A program made the position numbers and the translations under genes. The notes beneath the pieces were generated by a model, which was not told where the DNA came from, made no database searches, and was given only the letters and a program-made list of their open reading frames with translations. Positions 35,690 through 47,149 of a stretch of DNA of 64,000 nucleotides are shown piece by piece (the stretch's first letter is position 1; each line of letters begins with the position of its first letter). The DNA is from Musa acuminata AAA Group (Eukaryota; Streptophyta; Magnoliopsida; Zingiberales; Musaceae), in NCBI RefSeq assembly GCF_036884655.1, contig NC_088335.1:45502501-45566500 (forward strand), given 5' to 3'.

Positions 35690-36757
35690 GAATCAAGGTG
35701 AGGTTGTTCAACGTCGATCGAAGGTGAAATGATCGAGACTTTTAATTCAGAAAAAAGCCGGTAGTCAATATTTAATTTAGACCGAGTGGATATTGGATGG
35801 CCACATTACTCTTATTCATGTGTGGATGACAAATTAATCTAAAATTAATATGACTTCAAAGTCCAGCTCCATCCCAAGTCATTATTTAAAACTTCATGGT
35901 CATTCTTCATGCGTGCACGCTGCAATCCATCCTTCCATGCATGAATTCATGCATGTACTCCAACTCGATTATCCACTCTATGCAACCAACATGGGACATA
36001 TTGAATGTATCAAGATTTGAATCCATGATTGATCGGATCGGATCGGCATATATGTATTCCATATCACAAAATAATATTATAGTCTGGCTTTTATGTCAAG
36101 CAATTAAATGCAGTCCCCTTCTATGATCAGTTAACGGAGAAATAAGTTTGTGTCAACTTGAGTTTCAAGTTTCATTGTATTGATTTCTAATTCATTCGCT
36201 TAGAACTTGTAGTGTAAAGTAGTTGTAAAGAATATATTCTTATGATTGGGATTGTGAATAACCCGTAAAGGATATGATAATATATGTTTTAGTGGACATT
36301 ATAATTAATATTCTGATTTATGTAATTAAAATTATTTATTTTAGCTATCTTATTTACATTTATGTATGTATATATTATGATCGAATATTTATAATAGGAT
36401 TGTCATATATAGACAAATTATATGAGATATTTTTTACTGCAATAGAAAGGACTAATAGCATTATGATATATAGAAGAAAGTTTGACATTTATGATAAACC
36501 TTCGCTATGACACACACATTAGCAGTTAGACTTAATATGGTATTATTATGTTTATTAAACTTATTTACCTATTTTATAAAATTTATATGCATGTATAAAA
36601 TATTTTTTAAAAAATTTAAAATATAATTAAATAATTTTTTTAAATAATCTTCGTTTTATTATGATATGATTTCTTAAGATATAATATTAATGAGAGGGAC
36701 TCTTTTTATTATAAACTTAAGTAATCCTATATTTATCAAATTTACTTTTGTGACAAT
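35690..36757. other. JRL4 upstream region, left palindrome arm
   Basis: No gene is seen. It contains the inverted 803-bp block (35,958-36,760) and a 20-bp self-complementary RY-type element at 35,936-35,955. Confidence 0.6.
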
Positions 36758-37568
36758 AAATTTGATATTGTCACAAAAGTAAATTTGATAAATATAGGAT
36801 TACTTAAGTTTATAATAAAAAGAGTCCCTCTCATTAATATTATATCTTAAGAAATCATATCATAATAAAACGAAGATTATTTAAAAAAATTATTTAATTA
36901 TATTTTAAATTTTTTAAAAAATATTTTATACATGCATATAAATTTTATAAAATAGGTAAATAAGTTTAATAAACATAATAATACCATATTAAGTCTAACT
37001 GCTAATGTGTGTGTCATAGCGAAGGTTTATCATAAATGTCAAACTTTCTTCTATATATCATAATGCTATTAGTCCTTTCTATTGCAGTAAAAAATATCTC
37101 ATATAATTTGTCTATATATGACAATCCTATTATAAATATTCGATCATAATATATACATACATAAATGTAAATAAGATAGCTAAAATAAATAATTTTAATT
37201 ACATAAATCAGAATATTAATTATAATGTCCACTAAAACATATATTATCATATCCTTTACGGGTTATTCACAATCCCAATCATAAGAATATATTCTTTACA
37301 ACTACTTTACACTACAAGTTCTAAGCGAATGAATTAGAAATCAATACAATGAAACTTGAAACTCAAGTTGACACAAACTTATTTCTCCGTTAACTGATCA
37401 TAGAAGGGGACTGCATTTAATTGCTTGACATAAAAGCCAGACTATAATATTATTTTGTGATATGGAATACATATATGCCGATCCGATCCGATCAATCATG
37501 GATTCAAATCTTGATACATTCAATATGTCCCATGTTGGTTGCATAGAGAGGATAATCGAGTTGGAGTA

Positions 37569-37588
37569 CATGCATGAATTCATGCATG
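37569..37588. promoter_or_regulatory. Palindromic RY element upstream of JRL5
   Basis: CATGCATG, AATT, CATGCATG: a 20-bp perfect palindrome about 250 bp before the TATA box, mirrored at 35,936-35,955 for JRL4. CATGCATG is the RY motif bound by B3 factors (ABI3/FUS3/LEC2) in seed-expressed genes. Other lectin copies lack it at this place. Confidence 0.5.
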
Positions 37589-37904
37589 GAAGGATGGATT
37601 GCAGCGTGCACGCATGAAGAATGACCATGAAGTTTTAAATAATGACTTGGGATGGAGCTGGACTTTGAAGTCATATTAATTTTAGATTAATTTGTCATCC
37701 ACACATGAATAAGAGTAATGTGGCCATCCAATATCCACTCGGTCTAAATTAAATATTGACTACCGGCTTTTTTCTGAATTAAAAGTCTCGATCATTTCAC
37801 CTTCGATCGACGTTGAACAACCTCACCTTGATTCTATAAACACTCCCACTCGCTCTCGTCCCAGTGTGTGCATATCTTCTGGTGCGAGAGGAGCTCGCTT
37901 CAGA

Positions 37905-38587
37905 ATGGTGAGAGCGAGAGAGAGCTACGTATATATGGTTTGCTTCGAAGCCTAAGCAGTACACATTGCAGTATCTATTCTCCTCTATTTGGTTTGTGAT
38001 GGATGCATGGTGGTGCAGGCTTCAAACGTGATCAAGACGGCGGCGCAAGCTCGAGGATGGGGCATCCGTAAATGTCCATGCGACAGCGAGTCTCGTTGGG
38101 GCATGGAACCTGCTGACAAAATCACAGGCATTAGCGTTGGCGCCGCTTCATGCGTAAACTCCATTAAGATAACCTTCGAGATAGACGGCACCACTGGCGT
38201 AACTCCCAGATATGGAGGCTCCGACGGTGAACTATTCCAGGCATGCCTCTCCAACATCAATCGATGTACTTTCTAATTAGGCTGCCACCTGCTAACAGAT
38301 ACACTATAGCTAAGTGTATCATTGTTCTAATTGCCTTGCAGATTACTCTCATGCAAGATGAATACCTCACCTCCGTTTCTGGGTACGTCAGACACATCTG
38401 TTCGGACCTTCCTTGCATATCTCAACTCATGTTTGGCACCAATCTTGGAAGGACACATGGTCCATATGGAGGTGGGGGTGGAACCTTTTTCGAAGTAAAC
38501 GTAGAATATGACGACATCAAAGGCTTCTTTGGATATGCAACTACTGAGCATCTCACTGTATTTGGAGTCTACGTGATGCTGGCTTAG
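37905..38587 (+). CDS. Jacalin-related lectin JRL5 (divergent subtype)
   Basis: Three exons: 37905-37907, 38019-38240, 38342-38587; 156 aa. It is the most distinct intact member: N-terminus ASNVIKTAAQARGWGIRKCP, then GISVGAASCVNSIKITFEID, GGSDGELF, YVRHICSDLPCISQLMFGTN, LGRTHGPYGGGGGTFFEV and a C-terminal loop GYATTEHLTVFGVY. Five Cys are present and the sugar-loop Asp is again Thr. Introns are shorter than in the others (111 and 101 nt). TATAAAC is at 37835-37841. It sits in the right palindrome arm, head to head with JRL4. Confidence 0.87.
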
Positions 38588-39076
38588 CATAGCAAACCCT
38601 CTTGGAGGGTGCTTACTATCCATCAATATGTATGTGATGATGAATGAGGACGCCATCGTCTATTACTGACATCTACGTCATATCGTTGGAGTAATGTCAA
38701 ATAAAAAAAGTCTACCTTCATGCATGTGTCACTTTCATACGTGTCTCTACTAGTGAAATGATGTGTCTCATTGGTATCATTTGTGACTTTTAGTTAGAGC
38801 ATACATTGTATTTCAAGTGCCACGCAGCTGAAAGAGAAATGAAAGTTCTAACCATAGTCAACCGGTTAGTTAGAACATATATTGATTGTATTTCGAATAA
38901 TATGTGCCAAATTCCTGAGGAAACAAACCCCTTTGCAATAAGACCGTCTTCATCATCAGATTGGATCTTGATCTTACAAGCTTATATACAATCCCCTATA
39001 GATTCTCTTGAAGGTAAGTCTATAAGGTCCCAAGTGTGAGTTTTGGTGGATGCATGATGTTCTTCGTCCGTATCCG

Positions 39077-40177
39077 TTTTAATTGAGTCGAAGGTTCATA
39101 TGCCTTTTTAATTGAGTCGAAGGTAGTCGAAAGGATTATATACATTTTCAGATCTTCTCTTTTTTTGAGAAGATAATTGAGTTGGTGTACATGCATGGAA
39201 GGATCGATTACAGCGTATACTAAATCACTCTGAGACTCAATTCATATATATTCTTTCTAAGATAGTCTTGACAATATTTGAGATCTATCACTAAATAGCT
39301 CAATGCTAATAACATAAGATATCTCATTCATACCAACATTGTTAAAATTTTTATTAAAATTTGTTTTTGGTATGGTACAATAAACCATGATCCTTTTTAG
39401 TAAGAAAAATATTATTTACCTATAGACTAATATAGTAAACTAGCTACCACTAATTATCGAATATAAATATTGATCAATAATATTTTTTTAAATTTAAAGA
39501 AAGTAATGGTATAAAAAAACTTTATATACGATTGTCTAGAAGTTTGTTTAACGTCATAAATAGATTTTCTAAATTTGCATACTAAATTTTATCTTTTTTT
39601 AATTTTCTATACGATTCATTTAGGTTATCCATATAAATCTATATCCCAATTCAAAAAACTTATTTTTATATTCAAATGTTGTAACTCAAAAACATAATAA
39701 GCTGCTAATGTCATGATGATTCTTAATGAATTTATTTTAAAAAATTAAAAATATATATCTTGTTATGATCAATGCATTTTTTGAGTAAAACATTTGATCA
39801 AAAGTCTAATTTTTATATCGTTCGATTTTACTCTTTAAGTCACGTTTATATAAGAGACTATTTATAAGTATTAGGCAATTTTATGAGTTTTTAACTATTG
39901 TTCTGGTCTATTAATTTTAACTTTTCTTTTATTACATCATATTATTTTTTAGAATCACTATTTTTCATAACTTATAAAAATAATGAAGAATCATTTTGAT
40001 TTATATATTATGGATGGGCTCTCAAGTCATATTTCAAATGATCGATCATGGATTCAAATCTTGATGCATTCAATATGTCCCATGTTGGTTGCATAGAGAG
40101 GATAATCGAGTTGGTGTATGGATTCGAACCAACTTTGAGTCTCGATGTCTATGGAACATGTCGACTAAATCATAAGC
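39077..40177. other. AT-rich spacer right of the palindrome
   Basis: No gene is found. Its right end (from about 40,030) matches the sequence before relic R4 at 28,490 in the same orientation. The part at 39,550-39,960 matches 46,380-46,760. Confidence 0.6.
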
Positions 40178-40286
40178 ATCAATGCCACCACCGCCTCGTG
40201 TTAATTCCATCAACATAAACTACATGTTGGATGGGATGACTCATGTAACTCTTATATTTGGAGGCTTCGACGGTGAATTCTTCTAG
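40178..40286 (+). pseudogene. Lectin exon-2 relic R5
   Basis: Near-identical to relic R4 (INATTASCVNSININYMLDG and onward), ending at ttctag/gcattg. The exon-2 end with the GC-type donor context is better kept here than in R4. A TRIM has inserted 38 bp downstream. Confidence 0.75.
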
Positions 40287-40324
40287 GCATTGTCACTAAA
40301 ACTCCATTTTTGTCATATACTAAT

Positions 40325-41204
40325 TGATAGAAGATAAGATTTCCCTAACTATACGAGGAAATATCTGTATTCTATTGAGGAAATTCCTTTCTCCTAATTT
40401 ATATAAATAGGAGAGGGAACATGTTAATGTATTGAAGCATTTTTTATTTCTTCAATAAAGCTTCTTCACTTCTTCAATAAAACTTCTTCAGTAATTGTTC
40501 TTATCTTCTATTCTTTTCATCATGGTATCAGAGCAGTGAGAAAAGTGAAGTTTCGCTCTTGCCTTTGGCCAACGACCAACGTCGTTGAGAAAAGCGAAGC
40601 TTCGCCCTTGTCTTCGGCCAGCGACCAACGTCGCTGCAGCCACATTCCTAAGAGGCTCCACGGCGAATCCTCATCTTCCTCACCACGGTAGCCTTCACTG
40701 CCTTCGTTGATCTGCCAACAGTCGGTGGAATTAAGGAGAACGAAGGGTGGACTTAAGGAGAACGAAGGGAACACCTGTGCCCTCACAGCAACAGCAATCA
40801 CAACAATAGCAACGATCTGCTTAACGAAGGGTGGACTTAAGGAGAACGAAGGGAACACCTGTGCCCTCACAGCAACAGTAATCACAACAATAGCAACGAT
40901 CTGCTCTTGCCCTACTCACGAAGTCTCTCGCTTGTAAACCATTCTTTGCATCGATCCAAGATTGGTATCCTTATCAGGAGCACCATCTTGCGGGGACATG
41001 ATAGAAGATAAGATTTCCTCAACTATATGAGGAAATCTCTGTATTCTGTTGAGGAAAATCCTTTCTCCTAATTTATATAAATAGGAGAGGGAACATGTTA
41101 GTGTATTAAAGCATTTTTCATTTCTTCGATAAAGCTTCTTCACTTCTTCACTTCTTCAATAAAGCTTCTTCAGTAATTGTTCTTATCTTCTATTCTTTTC
41201 ATCA
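40325..41204 (+). mobile_element. TRIM retroelement (880 bp) with intact ends
   Basis: Two LTRs, 40,325-40,522 (198 bp) and 40,999-41,204 (206 bp), both start tgatagaagataag and end cttttcatca. The 5' LTR is followed at once by tggtatcagagc (40,523-40,534), the initiator tRNA-Met primer site. The 3' LTR is preceded by a short purine run (gcgggga). Target duplication CTAAT at 40,320-40,324 and 41,205-41,209. The 476-bp interior has no gag or pol, so movement would depend on another element. LTRs carry a TATAAATA box. The paralogous locus at about 28,777 lacks the element. Confidence 0.92.
40739..40906. repeat. 84-bp tandem duplication inside the TRIM
   Basis: The unit beginning aacgaagggtggacttaagg repeats with an 84-bp period and almost no change. 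A second, looser duplication of about 50 bp (cgaccaacgtcg units) lies at 40,541-40,640. Confidence 0.85.
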
Positions 41205-43345
41205 CTAATAACTTGTTCAGGTCTTCTTACAAGAGAGAAAGAGAGGAAATAAAAAAAAGAATTTATTTATTTATTTTTCTTTGTTATTCTCATATTGTTG
41301 TTGTAATGATATTTACGAAGATAAAAAAAATATCGACTAAAATATTAATTCAAATATAAGAAAACTATTGGCATAATCATGTATCTATAAGTCCGTCCAT
41401 GTAACAATTGGCTTAAATTCAAACTTTGATTAGATTACTATTCGAAACTAGAACTTTCCAACATTCAAGTCTGTCGAAAAATTGTGGATGTGGGAATGTA
41501 TCATCTACAAAGTCCAATTTCACAAGCTTGGCTTGGAAGATTAAGCTCATTGTATTGCTTGTTAGTCCTTTAATTAAATATGAACGAAGTCCAATGGTCT
41601 TGCGAGAGAAACATAAATGCATAATGAAAGAGTAGAAGAGTATTACTCTCACTAGTTCTTTAATAAAAATAAAATAGTAAAAGACTCCCGGGAGTCTTCT
41701 GATCAGCTTGAATTCATAATGAAATCCACATTGGTTTTTATATATTAATGCCTCTCATCCCCTTCTCTCTGTCTTTCCAGTTCTCTCTCTCCAAACCATC
41801 GAAAACCACAGTGATAAGAGAAAGAGAGATTTGGATTAATCTAAGACCAGCATGGAGTGATAATATTTCTATTGACTTGGAAGTCATATTTTAAGTAATC
41901 CAACAGACTTAACTATAAATGGTCAATATGAATCTAATGCTTAAATTTTTAGGATGAGATAGAGTTTTCATTGTAAAAATAAAAATCCTGTTTATTCTAC
42001 TGTTCTATGAAAAATTTTAATATTCAAAATTAAAATTAAATAATGATAGATCAAATATACGATACATACTTGTCAATGTCATTCAGAAGGTCTTTATCTG
42101 ATTTACAAGTACGTCATCGTCGAATCCAAAAAATATAATGATGTCAATTTATAAGAAGGACTAAATCATCTTCTTCTTTCTTCTCATCTTTCATAAAATT
42201 ACTATAAACATTGAATTATGAATAAAACAAAGATGAAAGAAAATATATAATCTTTCAATGATTGATTCATATGACTAAAAATAGATAAGTGAAAATATAT
42301 AATATTTTAATAATATCATATCCATAGAAATATAGATCAGAGAGACATATAGATCATGAAGATATTTAGCTGATGGCGTTTGCACGATCGAATTGAAGCT
42401 GAGTTGACTCCCGGGAACCTTTTACTTTTTCTTATTTTTATTAAAGGACCAGTAAGAATAATATTCTAATCTTCCATAACAAAATGTTCATTATGCATTT
42501 AATTAAACGACCATCGGGCTCGGGTCATATTCAATTGTACGACCAGCAAAACTATGAGTTTAATCTTCCGAGCCAAAATCAAGATTTGACTGTGCAGATG
42601 ATCCATTCCCATCCACCACATTAATATCTCACATCAGTCCACTTTGTTTCTCCTTCTTTGTTTTGGAACTTAGAATTACTGATAACTAAATATATCACCC
42701 TTATTCACATCTTCATGTAGTTTTAGAAGATGTGAATAATAACAATAATAATTATGCTCCGTGGTCCTTTAATCTGACTTGAGAGCCTGTCTACGGTCAT
42801 TATTTGAAATTTCATGAGAGCTTATCCAAAATCTTTATTTAAATCTAACATGAAATTTCATCGTGAATATTAATGATTAAACAATCAAGTGGACTCGAAG
42901 GAAAGGAAGTGGCACAAAATCGCAATACTAGATCTACCTACGAATTAGCACGTTAAAAGGATTTGTTGAGTTATTAGAGCTTTAGTTGAGTTATTGAAGG
43001 TTCCATTGTCATATTAAGGGATTGTTGATGCACGTCCATGACCCTCTTCGATCATGGTTTAAGATACAAATTGTATAAGCTGTGAAGTGTCTTGTTTGTT
43101 TGGTTGGGAGCATAGGGGTCAAAACAATCTATTTGCTCTATTACGGCACATATTTGCAGATATTAGATCATATAAGTTAGTGAAGCACAAGAATTTCCCT
43201 CATGTTTATAATAGGGTGACTTAGAAGTTGGCATGTAGAGTTAGACTTATTATTATCGGATGGGCCTACGATGTGTTCAAAAGTAAAAAATGTTGTCAAC
43301 GAGACACATCATATTGTTAGTAGTGACAGATGCATGAAGATAGAC
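41205..43345. other. JRL6 3' flank and array spacer
   Basis: No gene is seen. The stretch 41,205-41,940 matches 28,780-29,480; about 41,880-42,590 matches 33,724-34,440 inverted; 42,600-43,345 matches the JRL3 3' flank inverted. The 18-bp palindrome is at 41,681-41,698. Confidence 0.65.
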
Positions 43346-43471
43346 TTTATTTCACACTACTCAAACACACACCCAACTCAAACATAGATGCCTGCAACAG
43401 ACATTGGCATCCTTATTCATCATGGCACACAGAGATAGAGATAGATAGTCAACACCCTCCACAAGGGTTGG

Positions 43472-44206
43472 CTAAGCCAGCATCACGTAGACTCCAAATG
43501 CAGTGAGATACTCTTCAGTTGCATGACCAAAGAAGCCCTTAATCTCGTCATATTCTACGTTGACTTCGAAAAAGGTTCCACCCCCACCTCCATATGGACC
43601 GTATGTCTTTCCAAGATTGGTGGTAAACGTGAGTTGAGATACACATGGAAATTCAGAACAGTCGTGTTTGACATACCCAGAAACGGAGGTGAGGTATTCA
43701 TCTTGCATGAGACTAAACTGCGAGGCAATTAGAGCAATGATACATTTAGCGATTTATATATTTGATAGCAGGTATTAATAGGAGGGAGGGGAAGGCAAAA
43801 GAATAGATGCATGGATGGATGGAGGTCGGAGAGGCATGCCTGGAATAGTTCACCGCCGGGGCCTCCATATCTGGGAGTTACGCGAGTGGTTCCGTCGATG
43901 TCGAAGGTTATCTTAATGGAGTTTACGCATGAAGCAGCGCCAATGCTGATGCCAGTGATTTTGTCTGCAGGTTCCATGGCCCAACGAGACACGTTGTCGC
44001 ATGGACATTTGGGGACGCCCCCTCGGGCATGCGCGGCCGTCTTGATATGGTTTGAAGCCTGCACCACCATGCATCATCCATCACAAACCACATAGAGTAA
44101 GAATAGAAACTGCAGTACTACATAATAGATAGGCCTCCCTCTAAAGGAAGCAAAGCTATATTCTTTCGGTGGAGGCAGAATATCTATATGGCGTCTCTCT
44201 CACCAT
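43472..44206 (-). CDS. Jacalin-related lectin JRL6
   Basis: Three exons: 44204-44206, 43840-44058, 43472-43717; 155 aa. The exon-2 peptide is identical to JRL2 and JRL3. Exon 3 reads FSLMQDEYLTSVSGYVKHDC, then SEFPCVSQLTF and the loop GHATEEYLTAFGVY. Thr replaces the sugar-binding Asp and all five Cys are kept. TATA at 44302-44309, poly(A) hexamer at 43346-43351. It is the inverted partner of JRL3 across the central palindrome. Confidence 0.88.
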
Positions 44207-44309
44207 CAGCGAGCTTATGAATGAAGGAACTCCTCTCACAACGGATGATATGCAAACACACTCGACTCGATGGGGAGAGAGAGGATGGATGGATAGGGGG
44301 GTATTTATA

Positions 44310-47020
44310 GAACCAAAAGGTGCATGAAGTTGTCCGATATTTATGTATGAATGGAACTTGTAACAGCAATACAGAAAGAAGCAGTAAGGGGACCGCTTCC
44401 AAGTCATTGTTTAAGCATTGGATTCATATTGACCATTTATAGGTTTGGAAAATGTGAATACTTAAAATATGACTTCCAAGTAGTCCAGCTCAATCCAAAG
44501 TCAGTAGAAATATTATCACTCCATCCTCATCTTCGTTTATAATACGAATGGCTTGCATTAAATCTTTATACGAATGATCCTTTCTTCTACGTGTATTATT
44601 ACATCATCAAGTAGTCTTTCTTTTTTCTCTTTTTCTTTCCTTCCTTTTCAGTGTAGAAATCATGTAGCTTCAAACATGATTGTGCGATATCTTAACACCG
44701 CCTTCCTACCTTTGAATTCAAACTGGATAAAACAAATAGGTCTGATCATTTTCCACTGCATGCTGATCAGAAGACTCCCGGGAGTATTTTACTATTTTAG
44801 TTTGATTAAAGAACTTTTAAGAATAATACTCTTCCCGTCTTTCATTTCATTATGAATTTATGTTTGTCTGCTAGACCATTGGGCTTCTGTCATATTTAAT
44901 TAAAATACCAGAAAAACAATACAATGGGCTTAGTCTTCCAAGCCGAACTAGTGAAATTTGACATCACCACGATTAGTATATTTATCTTGCATCTGAAAAT
45001 AATGACTCCTTCAGATGATCATACCATTGTTTATAATTTTGCAACAGATTTACTGTTGGAAGGTTCTAGTAATGTAAGTTAAATTTAAACCAATTGTTAC
45101 CGATCCTATACATGTCCATGGAGATACATGATTATGTCAATAGTTTTGCTATAATTGAATCAAGATTTTAGTTTATATTTTTTGTATCTTCTTAAATATC
45201 ACAACAACGGAATAAGAAAATAAAGAAAGATTTTTTTTTAATTTTTACCTTTTTACCTATTATTTTCATACTTCTATCCGTAAAATTAACGACATTAGGG
45301 TAAATAGACTTAGATGTTTCATTTTCATAATTATTAAGATTTTAATATAATTTTTTTAGGTCTAAAAACCAGGATAATAAGGTAAAACTATAGAGCATAA
45401 TCTATAATTAGTCCAAAAAACATTGATAGTGGATATTTAATTTAAATCGACTGAATATTTGATATATACTTTCATGTGTGGATGACATATTAATCTAAAA
45501 ATCATTCAAACTTTCATAATGACTATTTACTTCTTTAAAAGAATTTCATACTAATCCTGCTAGGGTCATTAAAATTAATATGACATCAAAGTCATTATTT
45601 AAAACTTCATAGAATAATAATACTCTTCTAGAATAATTTAAAGACCAACAAAGCAATACTATGAGCTTAATCTTCCAAGGGATGTTGTAGATGATCCTTT
45701 CCCATCCACCACTCTATTACATCAGTCTTGTATATCAAAATAATGTATCCTTCAAATTTGACTATTGGAAAGTTCAAGTTTTCGAGTAATGAAAGTTAAA
45801 TTTAAACCAATTATTACCAATTCTATACATGTACAAGGAGACACATGATTATACCAATAGTTTTGCTATATCTGAATCAAGATTTTAGTTTATATTTTAT
45901 TTTGTATCTTCTTAAATACAACAGTATGAGAACAACAAAGAATTTTTTTTAATTTTTATATTTTTTACCTATTATTTTCATATTTTCATCAGTAAAATTG
46001 ATGACGCTAGGATAAATGGATCTAAATGTTTTTCTTTCATAATTATAAAGATTTTAATATAATTTTTTTAGGTTTAGATACTAGGGTAATAAGAAGGTCT
46101 AACTACAATAGATAATCTATAATTAATCTTAAAAAAATTAATAATCAATATTTAATTTAAATCGAGTGGATATTTTTGACGGATACATTCATGTGTGGAT
46201 GACATCTTAATCTTAAAAAAAATTCAAACTTTTATAGTGACCATTTACGTGAAAGAATTCAATATTTATCGGGTCATTAAAATTAATATAACATCAAAGT
46301 CATTATTTAAACCTTCACGGTCATTCTTTATGCATGTACGTTGTAGTCAATCCTTCCATACTTATTTAAAATATTAAAGTCATAATCTAAATTTACATAC
46401 TAAATTTTATATTTTTTTAATTTTCTATACAAATCATTTAAGTTATCCATATAAATCTATATCTCCATTCAAAAAACTTATTTTTATATTTAAATGATGT
46501 AACTTAAAATCACAATTCTTAACGAGTTTATTTAAAAAACTTGAAAAAAAATTTCATTATGATCGATATATTCTTTATCAATAAAATCTTTGACCAAAAG
46601 TCTGACTTTTATATTGTTCGATATTACTCTTTGAGTCAAGTTTATATAATAGACTCTTTAATAGTTATTTAGCAATTTGATGATTTTTTATACACTATTA
46701 TAATTCACTGATTCTAACCTTTTTTTTATTGCATCGTTGCATTTTTCAGAATCTTTATTTTTCATAACTTATGAAAATTATGAAAGATCCTTTTGATTCC
46801 TATATCATGATTCTTATAGATATACCACGTAATAATAAAAAATAATATATATTTTTTTATTTTAAGATATTCTATATGAGAATTCATCAATATTATTTTA
46901 TTATTCACCCTTATCAATTTTTTTAATAATTTGAGAACAACAATCTCTTGAAAATAATAAAGAAATACAAATCTGTATCTTCTCGATATCAAAATTAATT
47001 TTTAAAATTTTTATTTTTAC
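44310..47020. other. AT-rich array spacer
   Basis: No gene is found. A variant of the 18-bp palindrome is at about 44,774-44,790, upstream of JRL6. Two internally related blocks (around 45,060-45,420 and 45,780-46,150) share 'ggtctagatactaggataataag'-like phrases with the spacers at 24.8-25.9 kb and 57.0-58.0 kb. Confidence 0.6.
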
Positions 47021-47108
47021 TGTAGAATATGATCAGATTAAAGGCTTCTTTGATCATGCAACTACTTAATATCTCATTGCTTTTGGAGTTTACGTGATTC
47101 TGGCTTAG
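47021..47108 (+). pseudogene. Lectin exon-3 relic R2
   Basis: VEYDQIKGFFDHATT, then a TAA in place of the Glu codon, then YLIAFGVYVILA and TAG. Its 5' flank (46,830-47,020) matches that of R1 (22,575-22,800), so R1 and R2 descend from one earlier duplication. Confidence 0.8.
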
Positions 47109-47149
47109 CCAACACTTGTAGTGGGTGTTTAATATGCTAGTTATATGTG

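Larger units (their letters stand above)
34448..39076. repeat. Large near-perfect palindrome, arms about 2.3 kb
   Basis: The left arm 34,448-36,757 is the reverse complement of the right arm 36,767-39,076. Paired coordinates add to 73,524 throughout the inner part, and the spacer is 9 bp (36,758-36,766). Each arm holds a lectin gene transcribed away from the centre (JRL4 left, JRL5 right). The arms differ by a few single bases, a one-base deletion in JRL4 and a 5-bp indel just after the stop codon. Such high similarity means recent origin, active gene conversion, or an artefact of sequencing a folded-back molecule. Confidence 0.9.

Noticed and set aside
36274..36510. A 78-codon frame repeated at 28,030-28,266, 36,274-36,510 and 37,014-37,250 with identical translation
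   Set aside because: It lies in the very AT-rich 803-bp duplicated block, has an Ile/Tyr-rich translation without any known domain, and is identical only because the DNA is recently duplicated.
40707..40937. 76-codon frame within the TRIM interior
   Set aside because: It arises from the 84-bp tandem duplication, whose length is a multiple of three; no gag or other domain is present.
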